The notes under the pieces are model-generated. The model was not told the DNA's origin, searched no databases, and worked only from the letters and a program-made list of their open reading frames with translations. 64,000 nucleotides of DNA. Origin: Nostoc sp. MS1. GTDB taxonomy: Bacteria; Cyanobacteriota; Cyanobacteriia; Cyanobacteriales; Nostocaceae. Shown in pieces: positions 44,374 to 53,089 of this stretch. The DNA lies in assembly GCF_019976755.1 (NCBI RefSeq), contig NZ_AP023441.1, positions 1,550,001 to 1,614,000 of the forward strand. The letters are read 5' to 3'. A program made the translations under genes and the position numbers. The stretch's first letter is position 1. Every line of letters begins with the position of its first letter.

Positions 44374-44399
44374 AAATTAAGACGGGCATTTTGCCCGTC
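44374..44399 (-). terminator. Terminator between convergent ktrA and TPR gene
   Basis: GACGGGC (44381-44387), loop ATTTT, GCCCGTC (44393-44399). Read on the minus strand the stem is followed by TTAATTTTTTT, a good T run for ending the TPR gene. On the plus strand the following bases are A-rich, so it is weaker for ktrA. Confidence 0.75.
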
Positions 44400-44425
44400 C
44401 CACAAAAAATATTTTCAATGACGAA

Positions 44426-45607
44426 TTACGAATTGGGTTTACTATCAAGTTTATCCGGTGATGGGCTAGGAAATATTGATTGAGGTTGCGGTTGTTGATT
44501 TGAGACAGGTACTTCACCAAAATTAGCTGGTTGTTCTCTTGGCGCTGCTAATTGAGTTAGTTGTTCTATAAGGCTGTTTGTATTAGCCGTGGGTTTCTGT
44601 GCAGATGCTTGTCTTTGTTGCAGTTCTTGTTCTGCGATTTTCTGCCCTACTTGCTGCATTAACTGCTCACTTTTCGCCATTTGTTCTGTGTTACCTTGCT
44701 GACGATATTCTTCTTGAGCGCGTTTAAAGGCATTACTAGCTTTTTTCAAGTCGCCTTGATTATATAAAGTTACCCCCAAATTATAATAAGCTAAGGCATT
44801 TCTGGGGTCTTGGCGAACAGCTTGGGTATAAACTGCGATCGCTTCATCAGGTTTACCCTGCATAGCTATGAGGCTACCTAAATTATTGTAGGCTGCGGCA
44901 TTTTTGGAGTCTAACTTCAAAACTTCTCTATAAGCCGCGATCGCCTCATCCATTTTACCCGCCTGTTGCAATGCGATCGCTAAATTATGATAAGCCTCAG
45001 TTTTAGTTGGATCTAGTTTAATGGCATCTTGATAAGTGGCGATCGCTTCCCCTAATAATCCCTTTTCATACAAGACCAAACCCAAATTATAGTACCCATT
45101 TACCCTTGTAGGTTCTATCACCACAGCTTGGCGATAAGCTCTAATTGCACCGTCTTTTTCGCCTCTTTGTTGCAATGCTAACCCCAAATTGTAATAAGTT
45201 TCGCCGAAGTTGGGGTTAAGTCTAATTGCTTCTTGATATTCCTGCACCGCCACATCTAAACGGTTTTGCATCAGGTATATATTTCCGAGATAATGCCTAG
45301 CCATTGCTATGTTAGGTTCTCGCTGCAACGCTTGGCGAAAAGCACTTTCTGCACCTTGCCAGTCAGTGCGGTTATAGCGGGTGACACCTTGTTGATAAAG
45401 ACTAGCTGTTTCCAAATCTTGAGAAATAGGAACTTGTGCCAGCAACTTGCTTCCTGGTAAATTCACAATTGTCGGTGTAGCCAACACCAAAAAAGCCGAT
45501 GCAGCACAGAGAAAACCCAAATGCGGCTTTTGCAAATCACAAGTGTAGTGGCTGGTGATTGACGACAAACCGCAAAACCACTGCTTAAGTTGATATTTTC
45601 TATACAT
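44426..45607 (-). CDS. TPR-repeat protein with N-terminal membrane/signal segment
   Basis: A 393-residue protein if started at ATG 45607 (MYRKYQLKQW). The frame stays open to 45811, but that extra part (SLIFLISLISLISPISPISP) is translated low-complexity repeat DNA and is not believed. A hydrophobic stretch GFLCAASAFLVLATPTI may be a signal peptide or anchor. Seven TPR units follow (for example GETYYNLGLALQQRGEKDGA, AYHNLAIALQQAGKMDEAIA), then a Gln-rich tail. It is a scaffold type of protein; the partner is unknown. A terminator lies just after its stop. Confidence 0.88.
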   Translation of the reverse strand: MYRKYQLKQWFCGLSSITSHYTCDLQKPHLGFLCAASAFLVLATPTIVNLPGSKLLAQVPISQDLETASLYQQGVTRYNRTDWQGAESAFRQALQREPNIAMARHYLGNIYLMQNRLDVAVQEYQEAIRLNPNFGETYYNLGLALQQRGEKDGAIRAYRQAVVIEPTRVNGYYNLGLVLYEKGLLGEAIATYQDAIKLDPTKTEAYHNLAIALQQAGKMDEAIAAYREVLKLDSKNAAAYNNLGSLIAMQGKPDEAIAVYTQAVRQDPRNALAYYNLGVTLYNQGDLKKASNAFKRAQEEYRQQGNTEQMAKSEQLMQQVGQKIAEQELQQRQASAQKPTANTNSLIEQLTQLAAPREQPANFGEVPVSNQQPQPQSIFPSPSPDKLDSKPNS

Positions 45608-45694
45608 AGTGGAATCTCTGTACTTATTGTTAAGATCCTTATAAGTCAGAGTACCCACTACAATATGAAAAGTTAAAAATTCAATATGAAGTTT

Positions 45695-45828
45695 TAGGAG
45701 AGTGGGGAGTGGGGAGTGGGGGGAGATAGGAGAGATAGGGGAGATGAGGGAGATGAGGGAGATGAGGAAGATGAGGGAGGTGAGGGAGAAAGAATAACTG
45801 TCAACTGTCAACTGTCAACTGACTAACT
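45695..45828. repeat. Low-complexity GA-rich tract and TCAACTG heptamer array
   Basis: 45700-45790 is a purine tract built of GGGGAGTGG, GAGATAGG and GAGATGAGG units on the plus strand. It is followed by four tandem copies of AACTGTC-type units (about 45796-45825). The array overlaps the 3' end of queA: the last codons of queA are read from the repeat. Confidence 0.85.
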
Positions 45829-47012
45829 CCTTCCGGTAAAATCAACATCGCATCACCAAAAGAATAGAAACGATAACCAGAAGCGATCGCTTCTTGGTAT
45901 ATATTTAACAAACGTTCTCTACCAATCAGCGCACTCACTAGCATTAATAAGCTAGAGCGTGGTAGGTGAAAATTAGTAATCAAACCCTCTACAACTTGCC
46001 ATTTGTAGCCAGGGTATATAAATAAATCAGTCTTACCGCAAAACGCCTGCAATTCACCAGAAACGGCTGCACCCTCTAAAGCACGGACTACTGTTGTACC
46101 GACAGCGATAATTCTTCCGCCAGCAGCTTTAGTTGCTTTGATTTGTTCAACCGTGGCTGCGGGTACTTCTATCCATTCTTCGTGCATTTGATGAGTCGCT
46201 ACATCTTCCACTTCCACAGGGCGAAAGGTTCCCACACCCACATGGAGAGTAATAAAAGCTTGATTAATATTGCGATCGCGTAAATTTTCGAGTAACTCTG
46301 GAGTAAAGTGTAACCCAGCCGTAGGCGCAGCGATCGCTCCTGGTTGTTCAGCGTACACAGTTTGATACTGTTCATCCGCAGCTTGAGATGCAGTAATGTA
46401 AGGCGGTAGGGGTATTTCGCCAAATTGATCCAAAACTTGCACCAAAGATTGTCCCTCTGGTAAATCAAACTGTAATAAACGTCCTCCTGTAGCTTCGTCT
46501 GTTTCTAAGACAGTAGCAGTTAAAGACAAAGATAAAAGGGATGAAGAAGATTTTTCTATGTCATCTCCCCCCACTCTCCTATCCCCAGTCTCCAACCTTT
46601 CAAAATTAATCTGCGTACCTTTCTTAAAACGTTTTCCAGGCTTAACTAAAGCTAACCAACAGTTAAACTTACGCTCCTCCAGTAATAAAATCTCCACTTC
46701 TGCACCAGAGGTTTTGCGCCCAAATAATCTTGCAGGGATGACTTTTGTATTATTCATAATTAATAAATCACCAGGACGCAGAATATCTGGTAACTCACGA
46801 AAAATGTGATGTAGAGGTAGGGTTTCTTTACCTGTAGTTTGAGAGTTGACGACTAATAGCCGAGAACTATCTCTAGGAACTGCGGGATTTTGTGCAATTC
46901 TATCTGGGGGTAACTCATAGTCATACCCAGCGAGTGAGAAATCTAAATTTGTATCTTCGACTGCTGTCTTAGAGGTTTTTTCAAGGTTTAATTGTTCTAG
47001 CTCTTTTTTCAT
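45801..47012 (-). CDS. queA: S-adenosylmethionine:tRNA ribosyltransferase-isomerase
   Basis: A 403-residue QueA, which adds the epoxycyclopentane part of queuosine to tRNA using SAM. Family blocks are FSLAGYDYELPPDRIAQNPA, RDSSRLLVV, LRPGDLLIMNNTKVIPARLF, ITASQAADEQYQTVYA, AAPTAGLHFT and FHLPRSSLLMLVSALIGRE. The start is ATG 47012 with GGAAG nine bases upstream (a TTG at 47024 is unlikely). Two oddities: about 25 extra N-terminal residues, and an unusual insertion RLETGDRRVGGDDIEKSSSS where the DNA (46545-46606) resembles intergenic purine repeats. The C-terminal residues come from a heptamer repeat. Confidence 0.96.
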   Translation of the reverse strand: MKKELEQLNLEKTSKTAVEDTNLDFSLAGYDYELPPDRIAQNPAVPRDSSRLLVVNSQTTGKETLPLHHIFRELPDILRPGDLLIMNNTKVIPARLFGRKTSGAEVEILLLEERKFNCWLALVKPGKRFKKGTQINFERLETGDRRVGGDDIEKSSSSLLSLSLTATVLETDEATGGRLLQFDLPEGQSLVQVLDQFGEIPLPPYITASQAADEQYQTVYAEQPGAIAAPTAGLHFTPELLENLRDRNINQAFITLHVGVGTFRPVEVEDVATHQMHEEWIEVPAATVEQIKATKAAGGRIIAVGTTVVRALEGAAVSGELQAFCGKTDLFIYPGYKWQVVEGLITNFHLPRSSLLMLVSALIGRERLLNIYQEAIASGYRFYSFGDAMLILPEGVSQLTVDS

Positions 47013-47131
47013 TGAAACTTCCAATGCTTAGAATAAGTTTGTTTGCGTTTTTTTGACAAAAGTAGTCAATTTTAGACTTAAATTATAAGATTGACATTAA
47101 TAGGTAATACTTAAACAAATTGATCAAAGAT

Positions 47132-47169
47132 GGGTAAAGTTCCCCATGCAAAGACGGGGGCATTTACCC
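47132..47169 (+). ncRNA. Possible structured 5' leader (hairpin)
   Basis: GGGTAAA (47132-47138) pairs with TTTACCC (47163-47169), and CCCC (47142-47145) pairs with GGGG (47156-47159), with a small internal loop between and the loop ATGCAAAGAC on top. It is about 65 bp before the start of the gene at 47235 and upstream of divergent queA. There is no T run, so it is not a simple terminator. It may be a leader RNA element or just a stable repeat; no known riboswitch class was recognised. Confidence 0.35.
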
Positions 47170-47234
47170 TACCGGGATACGAATCAATTTAGGAAGATAG
47201 AAGTGTAAGATTGGTTTTGATCCCAAGCACCATC

Positions 47235-47624
47235 ATGGAATATCTCTATTATCTGGCAAATGCCAGTCTAACTCTGAGGGTCGTTCAATACCTACACGCT
47301 AGGCCCCAGTTACCTGTTTCGTTCGTTACCGTGATTCATCAAATAGATGGTTGGGTCGTTAGGATCAAACTTAAAACACCTATCTCTGCCCAAGAAGATG
47401 GTGATTTTCGCGCTTTCCTCTACGAACTAGGCATCACTTATGAGCCACCTATGCGCGTGCAAATGGCACTGTGGAGTTTAGAATCTGGGCAGTGTCCTGT
47501 AGACGTTATGCGCCGCTATCAAGTAGCGATCGTTTCACATGGTAGCCCAGAAAGAGAAGAGATAGAAGCTTTCCGTCAACAGTTTGTTAGAGGGCTGGGC
47601 TACTGTCCAGAAACATTGGCGTAA
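47235..47624 (+). CDS. Conserved hypothetical cyanobacterial protein
   Basis: A 129-residue protein beginning at ATG 47235 (MEYLYYLANASLTLRVVQYL); a TTG at 47211 in the same frame is less likely. It is a soluble mixed alpha/beta protein with VSFVTVIHQIDGWVVRIKL, an acidic stretch ISAQEDGDFRAFLYELGI and CPVDVMRRYQVAIVSHG. I do not recognise a catalytic motif and give no function. Regular codon use and the HIP1-like site inside argue for a real gene. It is a single gene between divergent queA and a convergent yraN-type gene. Confidence 0.7.
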   Translation: MEYLYYLANASLTLRVVQYLHARPQLPVSFVTVIHQIDGWVVRIKLKTPISAQEDGDFRAFLYELGITYEPPMRVQMALWSLESGQCPVDVMRRYQVAIVSHGSPEREEIEAFRQQFVRGLGYCPETLA

Positions 47625-47825
47625 AATCGATGAGATTGAATTGTGAATTGGTAATTGGTGATAAAAATATTTCCTTCACAACCAATTACCAATATTCTCA
47701 AAAATTATGATTTTGTATTATTATTGCGATCGCTATATATTCACTGCCATTTGATGAATATGAGCTAAATACCAATATGCAGTTCATATAATTAAGAAAT
47801 ACTAAATAAATTAGCCTGTCTGCTT

Positions 47826-48275
47826 CTATAGAGAGTCAAATGCTGCGATGATATATTCTTGTAATTGAAATCTATATTCTCCAATTAAAGAGGTAGCTAC
47901 AGCTTCCTGAGTAACGGATAAATCACGGTGATTTTGAGAACTTATCTGACAAGAAACAATAGCCACATCAAAGCGACAAGCATAATCTGATTTTTCTGGG
48001 TGTTTAGCTAAAAACATCCTTGCTGTTTGCTCGATTTTTGCTTGCTTTTTGAATGTAATTGCGCCTCTTCCCCCATTATCCCAGCTTCCCGGACTGCGCG
48101 TTTTAACTTCGACAAATGCGAGTATGGGTTCTAAAATATTTTCAGAATGTTGAGCGATGATATCAATTTCACCCCAACGACAACTAAATCGACGCTGTAA
48201 GATTATCCAACCTGTAGATTGTAACCATTGAGATACAAAGTCTTCGCCTAAATTAGCAATATCTGGATGTGACAT
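47826..48275 (-). CDS. YraN/UPF0102 family nuclease-like protein
   Basis: A 149-residue UPF0102 (YraN) protein with the PD-(D/E)XK fold. Motifs: GEDFVSQWLQSTGWIILQRR, then WGEIDIIAQHSE (Asp), LAFVEVKTRS (Glu-x-Lys) and the C-terminal DYACRFDVAIVS. The metal-binding residues of the nuclease core (Asp and ExK) are present. The family resembles Holliday-junction resolvases but its cellular role is not established. It is a single gene on the minus strand, followed at its 5' side by a 647-bp AT-rich region. Confidence 0.93.
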   Translation of the reverse strand: MSHPDIANLGEDFVSQWLQSTGWIILQRRFSCRWGEIDIIAQHSENILEPILAFVEVKTRSPGSWDNGGRGAITFKKQAKIEQTARMFLAKHPEKSDYACRFDVAIVSCQISSQNHRDLSVTQEAVATSLIGEYRFQLQEYIIAAFDSL

Positions 48276-48922
48276 AAGTAAGTCGATGCAAGCAGTGATA
48301 ACTCCTATCGATAGCTAGTTTTTAGACAATTTTAAAAAAACTTCACTTCATTTACAAAAAATAAATCTACCAATGGGTAGATGTCGTATTATAATAAATA
48401 TACATCTGGTATAAACCACAATATATAAATAATTCTGAATTTACTCAATCTTTAAACTTAATTACGTAATCTCCAGAATATACAACAGTTTCAAATAAAC
48501 AAGAAATCTTGCATCTTGGGTGAGATACAGATTTCGCTACATCCTAAATCTGTTTTTCTTACGGCATAACTCTTGTTTAATCAGATATAAAAATAGAATT
48601 ATACTGACCACCTACTCTAATTTTACGTAATATTTGCAGATATAGGGCTTTTGCTATATCGAAACTTAATTAATGGCAATAGGGTTTATGTCTATACTTA
48701 ATATTTAAAAGATACATAATATTGACTAAACCAAAAGCAGAGCAATTATTACATATTACTGATTAAAGCAGGGACAACGTTTACTTAATCTTTAAAGGAA
48801 AGCCAGTGACATAAAAAAAATATAAAGAGAAAATTAACGAATTGGATACTTTAAACCTGTAAGTAATCTAGATACTTGCCCTTGTTACCCATATCAGCCA
48901 GGGAACTTCTGACTAATTTGTT
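48276..48922. other. AT-rich intergenic region between divergent genes, 647 bp
   Basis: No gene, tRNA or convincing hairpin seen on either strand. Strongly AT-rich with many stop codons in all frames. It separates the yraN-type gene from the glycosyltransferase gene and probably contains an upstream regulatory region for the latter. Confidence 0.4.
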
Positions 48923-50194
48923 ATGCGGATTTTAATTTACTCTTATAACTACTACCCAGAACCAATTGGTATAGCCCCGTTAATGACCGAATTAGCAGAG
49001 GGACTGGCCAAGCGAGGACACCAAGTGCGCGTTGTTACAGCTATGCCTAACTACCCTGAGAGGCAAATTTATGAAGCTTACCGTGGTAAATGGTATACTA
49101 CAGAACACAAAAATGGTGTGACAATTCAACGTAGTTATGTATGGATTCGTCCACAACCGAAACTACTAGATAGAGTTTTACTGGATGCTAGTTTTGTCGT
49201 CACCAGCTTCTTCCCCGCTCTCTTTGGGTGGCGGCCTGACGTAATTTTATCGACTTCGCCATCACTTCCTGTATGCGTACCTGCATCTTTACTAGGGTGG
49301 TTACGTGATTGTCCTGTAGTTTTAAACCTCCAAGATATACTACCAGAAGCCGCTATTCATGTTGGTTTGCTGAAAAATAAATGGTTAATTAGAGTATTTT
49401 CGTTATTAGAGAAGTTTGCTTATCGTAGTGCTACCAAAATTAGCGTTATCGCCGATGGGTTTGTAGAAAATTTGCTTTCCAAAGGTGTATCATCGGAAAA
49501 AATAGAGCAGATACCCAATTGGGTTGATGTTAATTTTATTCGTCCATTGCCAAAAGAAGATAATAAATTTCGTGCAGTACATAATCTAAATGGGAAATTT
49601 GTAGTTCTCTATTCTGGGAATATTGCTCTTACCCAAGGATTAGAAACAGTTATTCAAGCGGCGGCAAAGTTACGTGATATGTCCGAGATTGCCTTTGTGA
49701 TTGCTGGTGAAGCTAAAGGCTTAGAGAGACTGCAAAAATATTGTACAGACTGCGGTGCAGATAACGTTTTGTTACTACCTTTCCAACCTAGAGAACGTTT
49801 GCCAGAAATGTTAGCTGCTGCTGATGTTGGCTTGGTAGTACAGAAGAAAAATGTCATTTCTTTCAATATGCCATCAAAGATTCAAGTCTTATTGGCTAGT
49901 GGTAGAGCATTAATAGCATCTGTACCTGATAATGGTACAGCCGCCAAGGCAATTAAACAGAGTGGTGGTGGTGTTGTTGTTCCTCCAGAAGATCCTCAAG
50001 CTTTAGCAACAGCAATTTTGGATTTGTATAAACACCCTGAAAAAGCCAAAACTTTGGGTTATAACAGCCGGAAATATGCTATGGAACAATATGCTTTTGA
50101 ACAAGCTTTAAATCAATATGAGAATTTATTTTATGCAGTCACAACAGAAAGTCAAACAATTGAATCTAAAGTAGTTTCTAAACAGGAAGTTTGA
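48923..50194 (+). CDS. WcaI-type family 4 glycosyltransferase
   Basis: A 423-residue GT-B enzyme. The N-terminal domain starts MRILIYSYNYYPEPIGIAPL, typical of the WcaI colanic-acid glycosyltransferase group, with HQVRVVTAMPNYPERQIY. The linker LNLQDILPEAAIHVGLL follows, and the GT4 donor-binding part contains VLYSGNIALTQGLETVIQAA, VIAGEAKG and VVPPEDPQALATAIL. It transfers a sugar from a nucleotide donor in exopolysaccharide or cell-surface glycan synthesis; it is cytoplasmic or peripheral at the membrane. No other polysaccharide genes lie beside it. A terminator-like hairpin and then an insertion sequence follow. Confidence 0.93.
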   Translation: MRILIYSYNYYPEPIGIAPLMTELAEGLAKRGHQVRVVTAMPNYPERQIYEAYRGKWYTTEHKNGVTIQRSYVWIRPQPKLLDRVLLDASFVVTSFFPALFGWRPDVILSTSPSLPVCVPASLLGWLRDCPVVLNLQDILPEAAIHVGLLKNKWLIRVFSLLEKFAYRSATKISVIADGFVENLLSKGVSSEKIEQIPNWVDVNFIRPLPKEDNKFRAVHNLNGKFVVLYSGNIALTQGLETVIQAAAKLRDMSEIAFVIAGEAKGLERLQKYCTDCGADNVLLLPFQPRERLPEMLAAADVGLVVQKKNVISFNMPSKIQVLLASGRALIASVPDNGTAAKAIKQSGGGVVVPPEDPQALATAILDLYKHPEKAKTLGYNSRKYAMEQYAFEQALNQYENLFYAVTTESQTIESKVVSKQEV

Positions 50195-50226
50195 TTTAGC
50201 AAAGTAAAAGTGAAAAATTAAAAGCG

Positions 50227-50265
50227 CAAAGTGTACCTGGAATTTTTTCCTCTAGGTACGCTTTG
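50227..50265 (+). terminator. Hairpin after the glycosyltransferase gene
   Basis: CAAAGTGTACCT (50227-50238) pairs with AGGTACGCTTTG (50254-50265) with one G-T pair, giving a 12-bp stem and 15-nt loop 32 bp after the stop codon. The following TTATAAG is only weakly T-rich. Confidence 0.55.
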
Positions 50266-50304
50266 TTATAAGTTCAACAAATTATCTAAAACAAAACTTA
50301 AGTA

Positions 50305-51977
50305 GGGCTGGCTGAATAAGGGCGAAAGATAGCAGAATGAAGAGTTTCAGGGTCAGGAAAGAAAAATAAGGTGAAAAGAAAAAGGGTAAGATAAGTAAAA
50401 ATCCTTGTAGCAAGTTGCGTTAAAATGTATCGAAGAGCGCAAAAGCAAGAAAAAGCAGCAGAAAACTTTGAACTACCCTTTGGGGGAAAACTAGCGTCAG
50501 ATAACCGATGGGTAATCATGGCGAACATGATACCTTGGTCAAAATTTGAAGCAGAGTACGCAGAAATATTTTCAGCAAGAATGGGAGCGCCAGCCAAAAC
50601 ATTTAGAATGGCGTTGGGAGCATTAATAATTAAAGAAAAATTAGGAATAAGTGACAGAGAGACAGTAGAACAAATTCGGGAGAACCCGTATCTGCAATAC
50701 TTTATAGGAATGTCAGCATATAGTAATGAATCTGCATTTGACCCGTCAATGCTAGTTCATTTTAGAGAAAGGATAGATATAGAATTAGTCAATAAAATCA
50801 ATCAAGAAATAGTCAGGAAGATGTTAGAAAATAAACAGGAGGTAGAAGTAAGAGCAAAAAAGCCAGAGGTCGAGGATTCAAAAAGTAAGCCAGCCAATAG
50901 AGGAAAATTAATATTAGATGCTAGTTGTGCGCCAGCAGACATAAGTTATCCGACAGATTTAGGATTATTAAATCAAGCCAGAAAGCAAACAGAAACAATC
51001 ATAGATACATTATATAAGTCCTTATTAGTAAGAAATATCAACAAACCAAGAACCTACAGAAACAAAGCAAGAAAGGATTATTTAGCAGTAGCCAAGAAAA
51101 GAAAACCAACAGTTAAAGAAAGAAGGAAAGCTATCAGAAAGCAACTGCAATATATCAACAGAAATTTAACTCATATTCAGCAGCTAATAAATTTAGGTGC
51201 GTCACTATTAAAACTGAGCAACAGTCAATATAAGATGTTGCTAGTAGTAGCAGAAGTTTATCGTCAACAGTTATGGTTATATGAAAATCAAAAAATTAGT
51301 ATACAAGACCGCATTGTCAGTTTAAACCAACCACACATTCGTCCGATTATCCGAGGTAAAGCCGGGAGAACAGTAGAGTTTGGGGCTAAGTTTTCAGCTA
51401 GTTACTATGATGGCTATGTATTTTTAGACCATATTAGTTGGGACAACTTTAACGAATCAGGAGACTTAAAATCACAAGTAGAAGCATACAAAAACTACAC
51501 CGGATATTATCCTGAATCAGTTCATGTTGATAAGATTTATCGGACGAGGGAGAATCGAGCTTGGTGTCAAGAAAGGGGAATTAGAATTAGTGGCCCACCA
51601 CTAGGTAGACCCCCCCAAAATGTCAGCCCTGAAAAGAAGAAACAAGCCGCTTATGACGAAAGGATTCGTAATTGTATTGAGGGCAAGTTTGGACAAGGTA
51701 AACGAAGATTTAGCCTTGGTAGAGTTATGGCTAAACTTCCTCATACTTCTTTCACCGCTATTGCCATAACTTTTTTAGTTATGAATCTTTCTACTCTGCT
51801 ATTACGGCTTTTTTGTGTATTTTTTTGCCTATTTTTCAAAACTGAGTCTTTTTTTACTTCTTCTATTATCGAAACTGATATTTCATTAAACCTTAAACAA
51901 CAAAAACTTATCTTTTTTCTGGACTGACTACTTAATCAATTTTTCTCTTCCTTTGAAATGACTTTTTCAGCAAGCCC
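50305..51977 (+). mobile_element. Insertion sequence with transposase, inverted repeats and likely 6-bp target duplication
   Basis: Left end GGGCTGGCTGAATAAGG (50305-50321) and the reverse complement of the right end GGGCTTGCTGAAAAAGT (51961-51977) match at 14 of 17 positions. TAAGTA stands directly before the left end (50299-50304) and directly after the right end (51978-51983), which fits a 6-bp target duplication; the border could shift by two bases because TA is shared. The length would be 1673 bp. It holds one transposase gene and lies between genes, interrupting none that I can see. IS5/IS1182-like by its transposase. Confidence 0.85.
50425..51927 (+). CDS. DDE transposase (IS5/IS1182-like)
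   Basis: A 500-residue transposase. The N-terminal DUF772 part reads IPWSKFEAEYAEIFSARMG and RMALGALIIKEKLGISDRET. The catalytic Asp residues are in KLILDASCAPADI and SVHVDKIYRTRENR; the Glu is in RNCIEGKFGQGKRRF, which fits the R-x3-E-x6-K part of the IS4/IS5 signature. A long basic insertion sits between the first two catalytic residues, as in IS1182-type enzymes. The C-terminal 45 residues are an odd Phe/Leu-rich tail. The frame is unbroken, so the element may be active. It catalyses cut-and-paste or copy movement of its own element. Confidence 0.92.
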   Translation: MYRRAQKQEKAAENFELPFGGKLASDNRWVIMANMIPWSKFEAEYAEIFSARMGAPAKTFRMALGALIIKEKLGISDRETVEQIRENPYLQYFIGMSAYSNESAFDPSMLVHFRERIDIELVNKINQEIVRKMLENKQEVEVRAKKPEVEDSKSKPANRGKLILDASCAPADISYPTDLGLLNQARKQTETIIDTLYKSLLVRNINKPRTYRNKARKDYLAVAKKRKPTVKERRKAIRKQLQYINRNLTHIQQLINLGASLLKLSNSQYKMLLVVAEVYRQQLWLYENQKISIQDRIVSLNQPHIRPIIRGKAGRTVEFGAKFSASYYDGYVFLDHISWDNFNESGDLKSQVEAYKNYTGYYPESVHVDKIYRTRENRAWCQERGIRISGPPLGRPPQNVSPEKKKQAAYDERIRNCIEGKFGQGKRRFSLGRVMAKLPHTSFTAIAITFLVMNLSTLLLRLFCVFFCLFFKTESFFTSSIIETDISLNLKQQKLIFFLD

Positions 51978-52630
51978 TAAGTATAGGTGTGTATACTAAT
52001 TTACAGTTGGCAGGGGCATACATTTGTAGCTTCTACGTCAAGGAATGTGTTGCAAAGATTTTTTGAATCGGTATAACCCCAGTTTCCTACACCTTATTTG
52101 TATTAAGCTGAAAGTGAAACGGTATAAGGGTTTTGCAAGCCTACAATTTTGCTAAAACCCTTGAGTTTTCTTTCCCATGCGTTAGTCCTACAGAGTCACC
52201 ATTATGGCAAATTACATAAAACCGTGACTTAAGAAGGTGCTTTTTGCTTGATTTATTGAGAAAAATAATCAAAAAAAATCTTGTCTATCCCACCTGAGAC
52301 AGACGAACTAACCCTATCATGTTATATAATCATGAATAAGAAGAACTTATAAAATCAAAAAAAGATGACATTTATAACTTATTTGATTAATAAGGATAAA
52401 AAAAGAAATTAATGTATAAAATGCTGCCATTAAGGGAGCGATCGCTACAAAATTAACTTGAATCACTCCAAATAATATTGCGATACATAAGTCAATTTAC
52501 CGAAGATTCTCATATATACCTGTTTTTTTGTTAGTATTCAAAAAAACCATTAGATAGATTTACTGTTCTATTGTCGTTTGTAAGTAATTCTCAAAAACCG
52601 TAACAAAAGGGATAAAGCACCTGAGGTTTA
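51978..52630. other. Non-coding region right of the insertion sequence, 653 bp
   Basis: Contains the dispersed repeat listed at 52043-52070, a possible ATATAAGG-like start of a leader near 52120, and one HIP1 octamer overlapping 52437-52444. The rest is AT-rich and holds no gene. It includes the promoter of the rsfS cluster. Confidence 0.4.
52043..52070. repeat. Dispersed intergenic repeat, copy 2
   Basis: GAATGTGTTGCAAAGATTTT followed by TTGAATCG, matching 39561-39588 except one base. The context CTTCTACGTCAAG precedes it and GGTATAA follows. Confidence 0.7.
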
Positions 52631-53089
52631 ATGTCTGATTATTTCCAAGGAAATTTACCATTACAATCCGTCTCGGTAGCGAAGAGTGCTACCAGAAGTA
52701 CAGAGGCTGCAACTGAGTCAAGCGGAAAACTAGCTCTAACTATTGCCGAAGCTGCATCAGATCGGAAAGCAGGCGATATTCTGGTGCTGAGGGTAGCAGA
52801 TGTGTCGTACTTGGCAGATTACTTTGTGATGCTGACTGGCTACTCTAGGGTGCAAGTGAGAGCGATCGCCGATGCAATTGAAGATAAAGTAGAGACTGAT
52901 TGCAAACGGCGGCCATTGCGGACAGAGGGCAAAGTCGAAGGTAGCTGGGTATTGCAAGACTACGGCGACGTAATTGTGCATATTATGATGCCGAAGGAGC
53001 GGGAGTTTTATAATTTAGAAGCGTTCTGGGTTCATGCAGAACGTATTCCCCTACCAAAATCTGATGAGGATGAGGGTAAGCCAACATGA
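52631..53089 (+). CDS. rsfS: Ribosome silencing factor RsfS
   Basis: A 152-residue RsfS/Iojap protein. Conserved blocks are ILVLRVADVSYLADYFVMLT, SRVQVRAIADAIED, GKVEGSWVLQDYGDVIVHIM and REFYNLEAFW. It binds ribosomal protein uL14 on the large subunit and blocks subunit joining when nutrients are short. The first 35 residues are a variable Ser/Ala/Thr-rich extension. Its stop overlaps the start of the next gene by 4 bp (ATGA), so the two are translationally coupled; the asparaginase gene follows in the same direction. Confidence 0.96.
   Translation: MSDYFQGNLPLQSVSVAKSATRSTEAATESSGKLALTIAEAASDRKAGDILVLRVADVSYLADYFVMLTGYSRVQVRAIADAIEDKVETDCKRRPLRTEGKVEGSWVLQDYGDVIVHIMMPKEREFYNLEAFWVHAERIPLPKSDEDEGKPT

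Noticed and set aside
45608..45811. N-terminal extension of the TPR protein (SLIFLISLISLISP-type)
   Set aside because: It is the translation of a purine-rich repeat tract; a proper ATG is at 45607.
50298..50597. 99-codon minus-strand frame at the left end of the insertion sequence
   Set aside because: Antisense to the transposase start; explained by the element itself.
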